From: Ctenosaura bakeri
Taxonomy: Eukaryota; Chordata; Lepidosauria; Squamata; Iguanidae
Direction: 5' to 3'
Length of the DNA: 64,000 nucleotides
Assembly (NCBI GenBank): GCA_948474755.1
Contig: CAOLHI010001839.1
Span: 124,001-188,000 of the forward strand
Both the position numbers and the translations under genes were made by a program. Of the stretch, positions 9,516-21,100 are shown in pieces. The notes under the pieces were generated by a model. That model was given only the letters and a program-made list of their open reading frames with translations. It was not told the origin of the DNA and did no database searches. Position 1 is the first letter of the stretch. The number at the start of each line of letters is the position of its first letter.

Positions 9516-10130
9516 CAGGTTGTGGCAGGTACTATCACACCAAAACCCTGCTCCCTCCTTTATCTTAAATCACAAAGCTTTCTGAGTTAAACTACTCTAA
9601 GGACTGAAGAGGGAGGTGCACTGATGATGATACAAGCACTAACCAATAGGTGCTATCCAGAGTCAGCTGTGTGTGTATGTGTGCTGATTGTGCTAAAAAC
9701 TTGTAGAACTGGAGTTCTAAGCTTACATTAGGAGATAGAAAAGGTGCACTTGTGTTTGAGATAGCAAGGATGCTTTCATCATCATTCTCCCTTGAAAGCA
9801 TGTTATATCTGTCTTCACCTTTGCAGAAACTGGCAACCAAGCAAGTGTAGGAAGCAATTGGCCAGATCAGCTAAATGTTGATGATGCAAGGCAAATAAAG
9901 CTTTTTTTGTGGCAGCTAAAGTAGGTGTGTCCAGTGGTGGCTCCTTTCTGGCTGGAAATATTGCTGCTCATTCATTTTTTATTTGAAAAAAAAAATATTT
10001 TACCCTTTGTGGATGCTTAGGGACATTCCTGTAACTGGAAACATAACTGACAGTCAGTTAAGTTGGATTCTGAATGCTCGTGTATTAGGAAGCACAGCCA
10101 ATTGTCAGGAATGATGGGAGGTACAATTAG
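9516..10130. other. Unassigned spacer
   Basis: No recognisable repeat or exon. A TGTGTGTATGTGTG stretch lies near 9668-9683. Confidence 0.4.
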
Positions 10131-10134
10131 ATAG

Positions 10135-10566
10135 GCTGTATCTCCCAGTATGAGCCTGTTCAGATCCCAAGACCCTTGGGAGATGCCCTTCTTCCAGTTC
10201 CATCAGCTTCACAGATAGGCTTGCTGGGTAAGTAAGACAGGGCCTTCTCAGTGCCTGCCCCTAGGCTCTGGAGATCCCTCCTTAGGGATGCTAGTATGGC
10301 CTCCTCCTTGCTGTCCTTTCATCAGCAGGCAAAGCCTTTTTAAAAAAATTCCCACAAACCTTTAGAACTAAAGGTTTTTAGAGGAAAGGTTTTTAGGAGT
10401 TTGGTATATTGTTTTAAACTGTATGGTTTTTCATTGTTTTAAGTTTATAAATCATTTTAATATCCTCAACAGTTTAGTTCTAGTTTAATGTGGACATTGG
10501 CATGTTTTTAATGTAATTATATTAATTTGAAAGCTGCCTTGAGTCTCAATCTTGGGGTATAAACAG
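10135..10566 (+). mobile_element. L2/CR1-type LINE 3' end (copy C1)
   Basis: Runs GTATGAGCCTGTTCAGATCC, GGGCCTTCTCAGTGCCTGCC, CCTAGGCTCTGGAGATCCCT, TCATCAGCAGGCAAAGCC and finishes GCTGCCTTGAGTCTCAATC then GGGGTATAAAC. This order recurs at 25280-25770 and 49440-49880. It is a 5'-truncated LINE with no reverse transcriptase left. A SINE abuts its 3' end. Confidence 0.7.
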
Positions 10567-10567
10567 A

Positions 10568-10700
10568 GATCCAGCATGGTATAGTGGTCTGAACGTTGGA
10601 CTATGACCCTAGAGACCAATGTCCAATTCCCAGCTCATCCATAGAAACACATTCGCCTCATAAGTTGGAAACTACTTGAAGATACACAATGTAAATAAAT
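10568..10700 (+). mobile_element. tRNA-derived SINE, type 1, internally deleted (B5)
   Basis: The head ATCCAGCATGGTATAGTGG is good. After AGCTCATCCATAGAAACACA it jumps to the 3' part CATAAGTTGGAAACTACTTG. It lies directly after an L2/CR1 3' end. Confidence 0.85.
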
Positions 10701-10702
10701 AA

Positions 10703-10756
10703 ATAATGATGATGGCAATGATGATGATGATGATGATGATGATGACGACGACGATG
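10703..10756. repeat. (GAT)n/(GAC)n microsatellite
   Basis: A run of GAT units followed by GAC units at the SINE 3' end, probably grown from its tail. Confidence 0.9.
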
Positions 10757-10928
10757 ACAGCTGGAATCTTCTTGGGGAATTCCGTCTTTGTAAGTGGACT
10801 TACGTCTCCAGGAATTAGAACTGGGCAGTTCCGTAACATCTGTATCCAGTAGAAGGATGCTGTTCCTTTACAAGGAGTGACCATTGTAGAATGGGACCAA
10901 TACACAAGGGTCCTGATACGCAAGTCTT

Positions 10929-11129
10929 GGTCCTTTCTACACTAGACTGTTATAGCGCTCTTATTCCACTTTCAACCTTCTATGGAATCCTGGGGTTTGC
11001 AGTTTAGGGAGAGGCATTTAGAAGTCTCAACCAGAGAGCTCTTGGGCCTAAATAAACTACAAACCCCAGAATTCCACAGGATGTTGAAAGTGGAATAATA
11101 GCACTATAACAGTATAGTACAGAAAGGCC
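10929..11129 (-). mobile_element. Foldback family A, full-length copy (A7)
   Basis: GGTCCTTTCTACACTAGACT to ACAGAAAGGCC with the core in reverse orientation (AGAGAGCTCTTGGGCC). The two arms differ (CCTTCTATGG versus CATCCTGTGG), unlike core-less copies. Confidence 0.85.
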
Positions 11130-11149
11130 TTGGGATATTTTAGAAGCAA

Positions 11150-11225
11150 CTGAGAAAGTGAAATGGTAGAGGATTAGTTAAGGCAATCCCTGCCAAATTG
11201 GGAGAGTTGGAGAAAATGCAATTGT
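11150..11225 (-). mobile_element. Fragment of family D (D6)
   Basis: GGATTAGTTAAGGCAATCCC then TGCCAAATTGGGAGAGTTGG matches the end of D copies. Confidence 0.5.
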
Positions 11226-11267
11226 GTCAAAAGACCCAAGTCTAACCTCAGCTGGCTGGCCCCTCCC

Positions 11268-11346
11268 TAAACTGCAAACCCCAGGATTCCACAGGATGTT
11301 AAAAGTGGACTAAGAGTGCTATAACAGTCTAATGCGGAAAGGACCC
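11268..11346 (+). mobile_element. Foldback family A, half copy (A8)
   Basis: Begins at the centre (GGCTGGCCCCTCCC) and ends AATGCGGAAAGG; only one arm is present. Confidence 0.8.
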
Positions 11347-12120
11347 TTGTTATGCATCACTAACAAGGTTTGCTTAGGATCTCTGTTACATAGCTAAGTA
11401 TACACAAAATAATGTAACACAGATGGCGATACAGGATTTCAGCAAGTGATGACAATAATAATAGTCCACAAACATTTAAAAGACCATAGATTGCCAATCT
11501 TTGCCTTCAAGTATGGTGGCAAAAACCACAGTGAACGAAAGAGAAAAGACCACCTTTTGAATTCTGTGATGCTCCTGCAAACACATTTCTTAACCAGTAC
11601 CTTTTAGGATGAGGGCAATCTGGGGGCTGCTGTGGTGGTTATGTTTATCTTTTGGAAACAGATCCTCTTTGTAAATCCTAATTCCCTACAAATCTCTATG
11701 AAAGTGTTCTCATTCTTGTTTGTTTTTCTTGCTATAACTCCTCACCTCCTCCTACAGTGTGAGAAAAATCTAATTTGCACCTGCCAAAAGGAAACTGCCT
11801 TTCCTGGCTTACAGTCAAGAATATGCAGCAGCGTCTCTGCAACGCCCATCCGAAAATGTGCACCACCCGGTAAACATCTCTCTAAATATTTTCAACTTTG
11901 CCCATGTTCCTGTTTTGTTCAATTTGAAGCTGGACTGTGTCCAATGTTGCATGCTTCATAATGTCTTAAATAGTATCTAGGTGACATCTGATATCTAAAT
12001 GTGATGAGACCATCCCAAGGTGCTTTGCTGCCTCAGATGAAGTACAAGATGGCTCCCCTTCATGTTACATGTACCGAAGTTGGCAGAGTTCGAGGAGAGT
12101 GACCAGAACTCCATAGCTCC
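11347..12120. other. Unassigned; open frame without homology
   Basis: A 109-codon plus-strand open frame at 11632-11961 has a hydrophobic start and several Cys residues, but no family I recognise and no exon context. I treat it as chance. Confidence 0.3.
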
Positions 12121-12124
12121 TAGA

Positions 12125-12530
12125 ACTCCACACCTAGCATGGCATGTCCTCCAACTGTCCCAATTGGGCAAGGACAATCCCAGTTAATCCATTGACACAC
12201 CACTTGTTCAACTCTTTTTAAAATGTCTTATTTTCCTCACCCCCTTCCACTTTCCCCCTTTGTCCTCAGCTTCTTTCAGTTGCTGCAAACTGAATTCAAA
12301 GTGGAAAAGGAGTTTGCATTCAATTAATTCAATAGAAGAGAAAGGAGAGGAAAGGATGAAATCTTGTGCTTCCCAGCAGGCTCAGGTGAAAGCAAACTGT
12401 AATAGCTTCTCCTAGCTTGTGTGGTCCTCATCCGTAACTTCTGCCATCTTGGCCATATTCTTGTCGCTTGGACACACATGTCCCAGTTTCCATCTGTGAA
12501 ATGTTGGAGGGTGTGGAATGGCCAGTGACC
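12125..12530 (+). mobile_element. Interspersed repeat family D (copy D2)
   Basis: Begins GTCCTCCAACTGTCCCAATT and ends GAAATGTTGGAGGGTGTGG, so CCTCCAAC and GTTGGAGG are short terminal inverted repeats. The interior runs TTTGTCCTCAGCTTCTTTCA, GCAAACTGAATTCAAAGTGG, AGGTGAAAGCAAACTG. About 400 bp, no coding capacity. Confidence 0.75.
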
Positions 12531-13920
12531 ATGAAAGATGAGGGACTCTTGGCGTTGTCATCCAAACAGTCGCTTCCTCAAGCTCCCAAGCAGCCTAACT
12601 AAAGGGAGAGCAGAGCAAGCCACGGGACACTAGCTGTCTTGCCCAACATCTTATTGTCACCATCCCACCCGTATCTCTTTATTGTTGTCTTTCTTTTTAT
12701 TGATAGTTTAACTGCACTTTTAACTTTTGTATGATGTGAATTTTTAGCTGTATTTGTTCTAACTCTTGTAATCTACCTTGAGTCCTAAACTGGGGTGGGG
12801 GGGAGGAGAAGGGAGAAGATGACCTGTCATCTGAGGTGACTCTGGCCTAACGGTTGATGAGATCTACAGGTGAAGAGATGAATGCCCATCACATCAAGCA
12901 CCCCCTTTCCTGCACTAGCCAACTAGATGTTGCTGGGGTGCTGACCAGAAGGATGTGTAGCTATCCCCTGCTAAGATGCCTTCGAGTAGGCATGGTTTTC
13001 CTTGGCATACTATTTCTGAACATGGAGATTCTATTTAGCCATCTTATATTCTAAGAGCACATTGTGTGTGGATTTTTATAAGGCCACAATAGCACCATTC
13101 TCACAAAAGAGGAAGCATAGATTGGGGGTGGAAATGACTATTTTGGACTGAAGTATTGAAAACAATGCCCATTGCTACTTCTTGCAGCAGTGAATTCCAA
13201 AATGTATGTTGCATAAAAAAGTGCTTTTCTCTGTTTGTTTTGAACTTCATGGAATGAATCTCAGCTTTGTTCAACGACCTCTTCTTCTGGTGCTGAGAGT
13301 TAGGAAATGGTACCTCATCTTTCTCTACACCAACCTTCCCCAATTCCAGATATGTCAGATTCCAGCACTCATCATTCAGCGGTGGTCATTTATCATTTTA
13401 TATCAGGAATGGTAGAACACATTAGACAGTTTGCTCCCATCACTTCTGCTTACTGCCCATGCTAATTGGTACTGATGCAACTTGCATTCCAGCAATATCT
13501 GGAGGCCTGCAGTTATTTTGCATAATTTATTCTGAATATTTCATTCTGGATGTCTGAATTTATTTTGAAAGAATAAGTTGTTCTGCCCCAGTTTTTGTGG
13601 CATTGCTAGCCATGAGGGCAAGCTAGGAGAGATGCAGGATCTCAGGAGGAGAGGAAGAGAGAATGGTATCCATTACTTTCCCCTAGAGATCCTCATATAG
13701 AGCATCTTTTCTCTTTCTTACATACTGTTGTCTCCCTCCCCAATAACAGCCAATTTCTTCCATATCTACCATTTGAGAAGGAAATTGTGGCAGTGTGCCT
13801 CCCATCTTATTGGACCACAAAAAGGGTAGTTGTGGGGTATGTTGGTCCATAAGCTGCAGGTGACCATATATGCTCTGAAAGACTATCTGCAATAGAGTAT
13901 TTATAAAATAAGATATTCTG
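12531..13920. other. Unassigned spacer
   Basis: No recognisable repeat or exon. A G-run lies at 12795-12806. The many short overlapping frames look random. Confidence 0.35.
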
Positions 13921-13924
13921 TAAT

Positions 13925-14620
13925 GAGTGCAGCTACCATATACTTATGGCTGCCGATAGGCTTTCTTGTTACTGTTCCCATAGAAAATAAGTGTGGATGC
14001 TCTGACAGGGTTGCTAGAGTGAAAACAATTACACAGAACACTGCTTATTACCTGTCTCCATGGCAAGGCAGACTTTTGCAAGTTTCTCACTGTATTCAAA
14101 CATCTTGGGGTGTTTCAGGGGATTTCTTTTTGCAGAGAAATGTGTGGCTTTCTCATGCAAAAGACATATTTTCTATGCAGAAAAGTTTCTGCACTGGAAA
14201 TCTGGGTTTACTGTTATTTTGCATGGAAAAAAAAATCTAGAACACTTCATGGCACTCAAATACAGAAACAATATTGCACAAAAATTATTTCTGCAGTTGA
14301 GAGAAATCTACAGAAATTATTCATCTTTGCATGGAGGGACAAAATGTTCAAGGACTTACATGCCAAGTCCATGCTTCCACTTGAAACTCCAAACCAAACA
14401 AACATAGAGAGGTGTGTTGCAGTTTCTGATACGGTTGATCATTACAACTCAGTGAGAAACAACTGCAATTATTTCGGAATTGGAGGAATTGTGACTGTTC
14501 AAGGTCCAAACTGGAGGACCTTGTGAATTGCTTCACCCAATATTTAGCACAGATTTCATTAGTTTTGCTGAAGGTATCATGGAACATCATTTTTGAGAGC
14601 TGCTATGGATGATAAAGGAA
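13925..14620. other. Unclassified possible repeat with CTGCAGAAA-like motifs
   Basis: Repeated GCAGAAA/CTGCAG motifs (for example ATGCAGAAAAGTTTCTGCAC and CTACAGAAATTATTC) suggest an old element. No terminal repeats were seen. Three overlapping 105-138 codon frames occur here without known domains. Confidence 0.25.
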
Positions 14621-14718
14621 ACATTACCAGTTAAAAATAAGTAGAGCAGACAGCAGGAAGGAATCTTCGCATCTACATTATGTTTGTGGTACCTAGGACT
14701 AAGCCTATTAAACACCAT

Positions 14719-14884
14719 GGGCCATTTCCGCACTAGATTGTTATAGCGCTATTATTCTACTTGCAACATTCTATGGTATCCTGGGGTTTGCTGGCCAGCT
14801 CCTCCCGAAAGTGCAAACCCCAGGATTCCATAGAATGTTGCAAGTGGAATAATACTGCTATAACAGTCTAGTGCGGAAATGGCC
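14719..14884. mobile_element. Foldback family A, short palindromic copy (A9)
   Basis: GGCCATTTCCGCAC to GTGCGGAAATGGCC, 166 bp. Both arms share the private variant CTTGCAACATTC. The palindrome seems to extend outward (CCATGGGCC ... GGCCCATGG). Confidence 0.9.
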
Positions 14885-15639
14885 CATGGTTGAGATCCTA
14901 AATCAAGCAGGCTGAGCATAATGCTCTCCTGTCCCCCATCCCTACTATTCTGTGTCCACCACTTTTTCATAGGACACAAGAGGCTATTCTTTTGCACTCA
15001 TTCCAAATCTCTCTCCCCCGTACCACCCTGTGCAGCAGTGAAGCTCTGGAGGTGAGGTGGGGGGCTGCTGCTGCTGCTTACTAGTGAGTAGTGGGAGAAG
15101 CAGGGGAGCAAGTCAAATGATGCAGAACTGGGTCTGGCTGGTCTCAGCTCAGAGGGGAAGGAAATGGGAGTATGCTCACAGCTCCTGCTCCTTCCCCTCA
15201 GAGCTACATTGTCTGCATTGCCTCCCTAATCCTCCCTTTCCCACTGCTAAGCAACACCAGCAGCCCTCCCTGGGGCCTGACAATTATGTGGGGGGGGCAC
15301 TTGCAAAGGGCTACAGAATAGCACCTTGCACTCCATCCAAAAAGAGATATGTGCTCACATAAGCCACACTTATGCAAGTTGTGCATGTCACTGAATACTG
15401 AATAACGAGATTTCCTCTTCCCACATATAAATTAGTTGGAACAGACTGGTAAGAAATATCGTAAATGCCTATATTGTAAATGCCTGCTCTGAGTATGTTC
15501 CTCACATTGGGCCCATCCCAAGCGCTTGTGGCTTTTGGGTTTGGGGTGAGTGAGATCCCAGTCGAGCCACCACCTCTGCAGGTTTGACTCTTTATCACAT
15601 CAGAAAAATGGAAACATGCGGCACATCCCACAAATCAGC

Positions 15640-15960
15640 ATCTTCAGGGAGACCTAATTACGCTAATTAACACCTTGCAACTGTGCAACTTAACTGTAAA
15701 TCGGAAAGGGCCTCTCTTGCTGCTGTGGTGCCAGGAACTTATTAAGCCTCTCCTCAAAGTAAGTGGAGATATGTATTATCAGGCCCAGCTTAACCCAACT
15801 GGTTATCTGAATCATGATGAAGCCACGAAGCATCTTGCCCACATTTAATTGCACAGAAGGGAAGCCAAACTGGAGTCGTTGTGGAGGCTTAAACTGACTC
15901 ATCATGAGGTCAGCTACCTGACAACTGCATGACACAGCCAGAGAAACAGAGAAGATAAGT
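15640..15960. promoter_or_regulatory. Candidate conserved non-coding element 1
   Basis: Repeat-free sequence with paired homeodomain-like TAATTA sites (CTAATTACGCTAATTAAC near 15653), balanced composition and no long frame. The texture resembles a developmental enhancer; conservation is untested. Confidence 0.35.
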
Positions 15961-16110
15961 CATGTTATATGACTCCAGCTCTCTCTAATGTATCTTTCAA
16001 ACTTCTATACCACTTCAGCACCCCATACCCATGGGATAAACTTTAGTTAGCTTTGACCTACTTTGCACAACATAGGACACACTCGGTCAATTGTTGCCCA
16101 CTCACAACTG

Positions 16111-16321
16111 GTGCCTTCAATGGCCTTAATGTCAGCAGAGGTGGGAAATCTGCTCTGGGTTTTTGTCTGAATTTTAAAGGAGATATTGAAGGCACTTAAC
16201 TCCTCAAATGGGTTCAACATCTTGGGTAGTGCCTTTAAAGTTTTAAGACTAAAAAACTTTAAAGACTAAAATCTGGAATGGATTTACCATCCATTGACAT
16301 GGAAGCAATCGGCCACCACTC
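16111..16321. mobile_element. Foldback family F (copy F1)
   Basis: Left arm AATGTCAGCAGAGGTGGGAA then ATCTGCTCTGGGTTTTTG; right arm GACTAAAATCTGGAATGGAT, CCATTGACATGGAAGC, GGCCACC. The arms are inverted relative to each other. Confidence 0.7.
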
Positions 16322-16547
16322 TAGTTACTCACATCAAGTTGGTACAAATGTTTCTGTAAAACTGTACAGGCCACAAAATCAAAAACTGAACTGAATCCCT
16401 ACTGGAACTTCAACCAACCAATCATTCATGTTTAGTATCAGAACTGAGTTCCAAGTCCTACCACACCCAAATACTTTCCTAATTTGCAGCTGCCCAGATG
16501 TAGTGGCCCCAGTCTGGACTGGATCCTTGTATACTTGTCTTGGAACA

Positions 16548-16680
16548 GAGCATAGACATTGTACTTTTGGGAACTACAGCTCCCAGAAACCCTATGGACA
16601 AAATGGCCAGTGACCATGTGGGCTAGGTGATTCTGGCTTTTGTGGTCAAGTAATGTCACTTTCCCCAGCTTTGCTTAGGA
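16548..16680. mobile_element. Foldback family G (copy G3)
   Basis: TTGGGAACTACAGCTCCCAG and, inverted, GATTCTGGCTTTTGTGGTC. Confidence 0.5.
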
Positions 16681-17424
16681 GTGAGGAAGGACAAGTGAAG
16701 TTCAGTGAAAATCCTAATGGCTGTATTTGGAATCTGAATGATGAAATAGATGGGCATCGTTTTGATTCAAAATTCACATATAGGCCAGAATCCTGATGAC
16801 GATGTACACTGTTTGTGCTTTTTTGAATCATTGCACAAAGAGATATTTAATACCTTCTTCCACAATGATCACTCACCCAAAGTCAACAGATGTTTTCAAA
16901 ACTCAGCATATCCCCAGGACCACTCAGTGGCCAGGGGAAGGTGAGGCAGAATATGGCTACATCTCTACAGGTCAGAGAAACAAACATTGGCCTTCTGGAT
17001 CTTCCACCACTCACTGTGCTTCTTCCTTCTCCCTCAGCAGGGTTTCTGAAGCCTCCACAGGCTCACTAGAAATCTGTGATGAAGACATTTTTATTTTCCC
17101 CTGACTGTGCAGCTGAACATGGCTCAGACAATCATGCCCACTGGCCAACAATTGGCCATGGGGGGGGTGCTCTAGCACTGAAAAGGTCCATTGTGCTGAG
17201 GAAAGAAGAGAAACCCCAGTGGAAGTACCTCAGTATGCCAGTATGATAAGGTATCTTGGGCATATAAAGTCAAGGAAAAATAAATACATATTGATTTGTT
17301 CATAGCTTCTGGATCTCCAAGAGGGAAGACCAGATTCCTGTATTTCTAGGTAGGCTGGGATTTGGATTGTGGTGAAAAAGAGGAATGGTACGCGTAGGTA
17401 TATTGGCACATATGTACATGCAAA

Positions 17425-17640
17425 GTAGCGTACCTTCATGTCAGAGGGGCAGTGATTCTGCTCTGGGTTTTAATCTGAACATTCAAGTTGCTATTCACGG
17501 TGCTGAACCTTATTCCCAAACTGGATTGTATTAGATATTGGACTGGATTACCTTGGCTAGCTCCTTTGAAGTTCACACTGAAACACAGAATGGATTCATT
17601 GCCCCACTGACATGGAAGTATCCATCTGCAGCTGATCATC
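17425..17640. mobile_element. Foldback family F (copy F2)
   Basis: The clearest copy. CATGTCAGAGGGGCAGTGAT at the left is mirrored by ATTGCCCCACTGACATGG at the right; inner arms are CTGGGTTTTAATCTGAACAT and GTTCACACTGAAACACAG. The centre holds GGTGCTGAACCTTATTCCCA. About 215 bp with arms of about 55 bp; non-coding. Confidence 0.85.
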
Positions 17641-17739
17641 AGGAATATAGTAGCAAATATATAGGAATCTTTATTGCCCCCAGGATCACTCAGGGTGCCT
17701 ACCTCCCAGAGGAGAAAACACAGGGGGTGAGGTCATGAG

Positions 17740-18065
17740 GAGGCTGCTTTTCAGCCAAAGACATCCCCTTCACTTTGTTATGGCTCCCGCAGCCACGGCG
17801 GGTCAATGAGCTTGTCCTTCTCATATCCACAGAGACACCTGCCTGACTCTGGCTTTTCACAAGGAGTCTATTCATAGCCTGTGAGCAGGTGGCATCCCAG
17901 AAGCTTAAGCGACTTTGACAGTCTGCCACGACTTCTGTCGGTGAGAAGCAGATTGGAGAGACTTGCCAGCACCATCAGGCATCCGTCTTCATGAGCTGGC
18001 TTCCAGACAGGCGTCTTAATTTGCAGACCAATTTGGAGCAGACGGAGGCAGGCTTGGTTGGCTCT
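17740..18065. promoter_or_regulatory. Candidate conserved non-coding element 2
   Basis: Repeat-free, balanced composition with CpGs; includes ACTTTGACAGTCTGCCACGA and GTCTTAATTTGCAGACCAAT. Only its texture supports the call. Confidence 0.25.
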
Positions 18066-18147
18066 CCCTCCACTGCAGGGACTGTAGGTATGTGGCAGAA
18101 ACTCTCTGGGGAGGCCTGAGAGGCTCTAAGAAACCCAGAGCTTTTTT

Positions 18148-18232
18148 TTCCTTTTAACTAGGTCTCCCAGAATGCCCTAGTTATGTTGAGGATTCTGGGA
18201 ACCCTAGTTAAAAAGTCCCTCTTCCAATGTCT
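18148..18232. mobile_element. Foldback family G-like palindrome (G11)
   Basis: AACTAGGTCTCCCAGAATGC faces GATTCTGGGAACCCTAGTT as an inverted repeat. Confidence 0.55.
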
Positions 18233-18497
18233 GAAAGTACTTTATGGTGCTTTTTTGTGACAACAGGTATGTACTTCCAAACTGGGGGCTCTTCAGCACT
18301 ATCCGTGCCCTGAATCCTGATGGGTAATTCCCACCAGAGCAGAGCCATTTCATTTATTGTTGAATGGTAAGTCAACACACTGCCACGTCCAACCACTGGG
18401 AATCATTCTTTCCCTCTTCTACCTTTAAGTACTTTCACTTCTCAAAGGCAGAATGGGTCCCTGGCAAGGATTCACCAACGGGGGAATGAGTGTGTTC

Positions 18498-18736
18498 TTG
18501 TTGTTGTTGTATGTCTTCAAGTCATTTCTGATTTATGACAACCCTAGAGTGAGCCTACCACAGAGTTTTCTTGGCAAGATTTGTTCAGAGGGGGATTGCC
18601 TTTGCCTTCCTCTGAGGCTGAGAGAGTGTGACTTGCCTAAGGTCACCCAGTGGGTTTCCATGGCACGGTGGGGATTCAAACCCTGGTCTCCCAGTGTCCT
18701 AATCCAACATTCAAACCACTACATCATGGCAGCTCT
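18498..18736 (-). mobile_element. tRNA-derived SINE, type 1 (copy B6)
   Basis: Minus-strand copy. It starts with the (GTT)n complement of the (CAA)n tail, then CTTCAAGTCATTTCTGATTT, body GCTGAGAGAGTGTGACTTGC, and the B-box complement GGATTCAAACC at 18672-18682. It ends with the head complement ACATCATGGCAGCTCTC. Near full length. Confidence 0.9.
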
Positions 18737-18740
18737 CAAT

Positions 18741-19005
18741 GAGGGCATCACCCCCTCAAATAAGAATTCTGCCCCCAGCAAATTTTTCCACCGTGCCATA
18801 GCTTAGAACCTCAGCTGGATGTTTAGTAATACTGCTGAGGCATCCAAAGAAAAGGTGGTCAGGCAAAGTGACCGAGGGGAATGTGAACCCAGCAAATAGA
18901 GGAGTTCTCTCGTGAACAAATTTTCAATGTCTTGCTCTCTGCAATGCTAGAAATTTGGCAGCTGAAGGGAAATTTCACGGGATGGAAGAATTCTCCCTGC
19001 TCACT
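18741..19005. mobile_element. Foldback family E (copy E1)
   Basis: AAATAAGAATTCTGCCCCCA at the left and, inverted, GAAATTTCACGGGATGGAAG then AATTCTCC at the right. The interior GGTCAGGCAAAGTGACCGAG, GAACCCAGCA and CAATGCTAGAAATTTGG matches 20792-21100. Confidence 0.7.
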
Positions 19006-19975
19006 GGAGAGGATAGGAGTTTTAGTAGCATTGAGGATGGAGACAGTTGGGGAAATGCCTTTGGTCTGAAAATTCTTCTCTCTCCCTTGCTATTTCTTAT
19101 GCCTGGAACTGTTGCCAAGAACAATAGAAGGGGAAACTGGGAAACAGTTTTGTGTGTACAGGTAGGGTTACCAGGTGAAATAAAGGACAGGGATCCTGTA
19201 CCTTTAATGGTTGTTTAGGAGAGGTGGTTTAGCAGATGAAGTCTGAATGATAAGAAACCCCTGCTGAAATTCCTTCTTCTGTTATTAAAGGCACTGGAGC
19301 TCCATTCCTTCTTTTGCCTATCAACCCAAACTACAGAAGACCTATAGCTTTAATCTTTGGGCTTAATGCTTACTTCACTTGTCTAGAACCAGAAATTTTA
19401 TGAGGCGGGGACCTCAAGGGCCAAAAATAGCTAGGGTAGAACTTACAAAGAGATCATAAATACAGGAAGGGTGGCTTGATGTTTATTTATTAATGAATAT
19501 ATTAGTTACATTCACATCCTTTCTTTGCTCCAAAGAACCCAAGGAAGCACCCACGGCTTCCCACTTTCCCCTTCTCCTCACAACAGCCCTGTCAGGTAGG
19601 GTAGGGTGAGAAAGGGACTGGCCCAGGGCCTTACAGTGAATTTCAGGGTTGAGGTGGGTCTTGAAATGGATTTTTCAAATCTCATGCAGTGTTCTAATTG
19701 TTTACCACATGGCTCTCCATATATTTAAAAATATTTCATTGAAAAAAATATTCCAAATTGATCATTTGACTGGAACGCAACTTGCAGCCATTTTCTTGCA
19801 TGTCTACAGGTGAAAACTCAGTGCTGCATCCAATGGGCAGACTTGCTTTTCTAAGAAAAGTTGCTGATAAGCCCGAAACTCCTCCATGCCCACAGCACTG
19901 ACCTCAGCTCAATACGTCCTGGTACATTTCCTTAGTAACAAGTCTAAGTATAACTTGGTGAATTTCTTCTAAAGA
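19006..19975. other. Unassigned spacer
   Basis: No exon or family recognised; TTTATTTATTAATG near 19480 is simple AT-rich sequence. TTGCTCCAAAGAACCCAAGG followed by CTCACAACAGCCCTGTCAGG may be a fragment of an old SINE or LINE end. Confidence 0.35.
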
Positions 19976-20180
19976 AACAGCATTGGGCTAGCACTCTGGA
20001 AGACCATGGTTTAAACCACTGCCCAGCCATGAATACCCACTGGGTGATCTCAGGGCAAGTCACACTCTCTCAGCCTTTAAGGAAGGTGATGGCAAGCCTT
20101 TGACTAAATCTTGCAATGAAAACCCTCTAATAGGGTTGCCATAAATCAGAGTCAGCTTGAAAGCCCATAACAACCACTCC
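19976..20180 (+). mobile_element. tRNA-derived SINE, type 1 (copy B7)
   Basis: ATTGGGCTAGCACTCTGGAA, B box GGTTTAAACCAC, body AAGTCACACTCTCTCAGCC and GGGTTGCCATAAATCAGAG. The first part of the head is missing. Confidence 0.85.
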
Positions 20181-20329
20181 TTTAATCTCCCATCTCTGGT
20201 CTCTTAATTGTTCAAGTACCAGTCCCTTTCCCATGACCACTTTAACTGTCATGGCTGCCTCCTTTTGAATACCGGGATTTGTAGTTGAGAGGCACTGGAG
20301 GTCAGAGAATTCTAAGTACCTCATGGAAG

Positions 20330-20420
20330 AACAGCCTCCAGGATTCCATAGGATGGAACATTGGCAGTTAAAGCGGAATCACTTTAATTGATAGCACAAC
20401 TGTATAGTATGAAAGCTCTC
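20330..20420. mobile_element. Old family A-like fragment (A18)
   Basis: CCAGGATTCCATAGGATGGA, GGCAGTTAAAGCGGAATCA and ACAACTGTATAGTATG. The wording matches the diverged A subfamily at 24185-24395. Confidence 0.6.
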
Positions 20421-20791
20421 CAGCAGATTGTAAGATCCTGGGGGCAGAGAATATGTCTTTCTTTCCTCCTCCCCTCGTTTCTTTGCAGAGAGCCATGTCC
20501 ACAGATGCTGCTGTTTCAGTTGTTGTTGTTGATCAAAAATCAGAACTGTTACTCCTTTGGAATTAAACAGCACCGTCAAGGCTGTTGTACATGAGTCAAT
20601 AAGAGAAGGAATGTACCTTCTCCAAAGTGATTCAATTTATTAATTTTCAGGGGATATAGCAAATTACTTAAAAAGCTCATCCAGAGAGTACTAACAGCAG
20701 CCTGGCCAGAAACTAAAACAGTGTGAGGAAAAAGCAGGATTTCCAAACTGTAAACAGGTAGATAAGAGTACGAACCAGGTGTACAGTTATG

Positions 20792-21100
20792 GGGGCAGGG
20801 GGGAATAGGGCATTGCCCACCAAGTAATAATTCTCCCCTCCAAGTGAAATTTCTTTCAGTTCCCCCAATTTCTAGCAGTAAAGTTACTTAAAATTTCAAT
20901 TGAAGACTTAGAAATAGAGTTCAGCATCTAGAGAAAGGTGCAGGCAAAGTGACTAAAGAAATGGAAACACAGCAGATGTAAGACTTTTAGGCACGAACAA
21001 TTTTCAGTGGCTTCTTCTGTGCAATTCTAGAAATTTGGAGAGTGATAAGGAAAATTTCATTACTGTGCAGAATTCTTATTAGGGGAGGCAAAGTCCACAT
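20792..21100. mobile_element. Foldback family E (copy E2)
   Basis: Same order as E1: TAATAATTCTCCCCTCCAAG, AAGGTGCAGGCAAAGTGAC, ACGAACAATTTTCAGTGG, GCAATTCTAGAAATTTGG. The right terminus GTGCAGAATTCTTATTAGG is inverse to the left. Confidence 0.7.

Noticed and set aside
11632..11961. 109-codon frame with hydrophobic start and cysteines
   Set aside because: Looks like a secreted peptide only superficially; no family match, and frames of this length are expected by chance in 64 kb of AT-rich DNA.
13923..14526. Three overlapping plus-strand frames of 105-138 codons
   Set aside because: Different frames of one region, none with a domain; low-complexity GCAGAAA-type motifs suggest a repeat.
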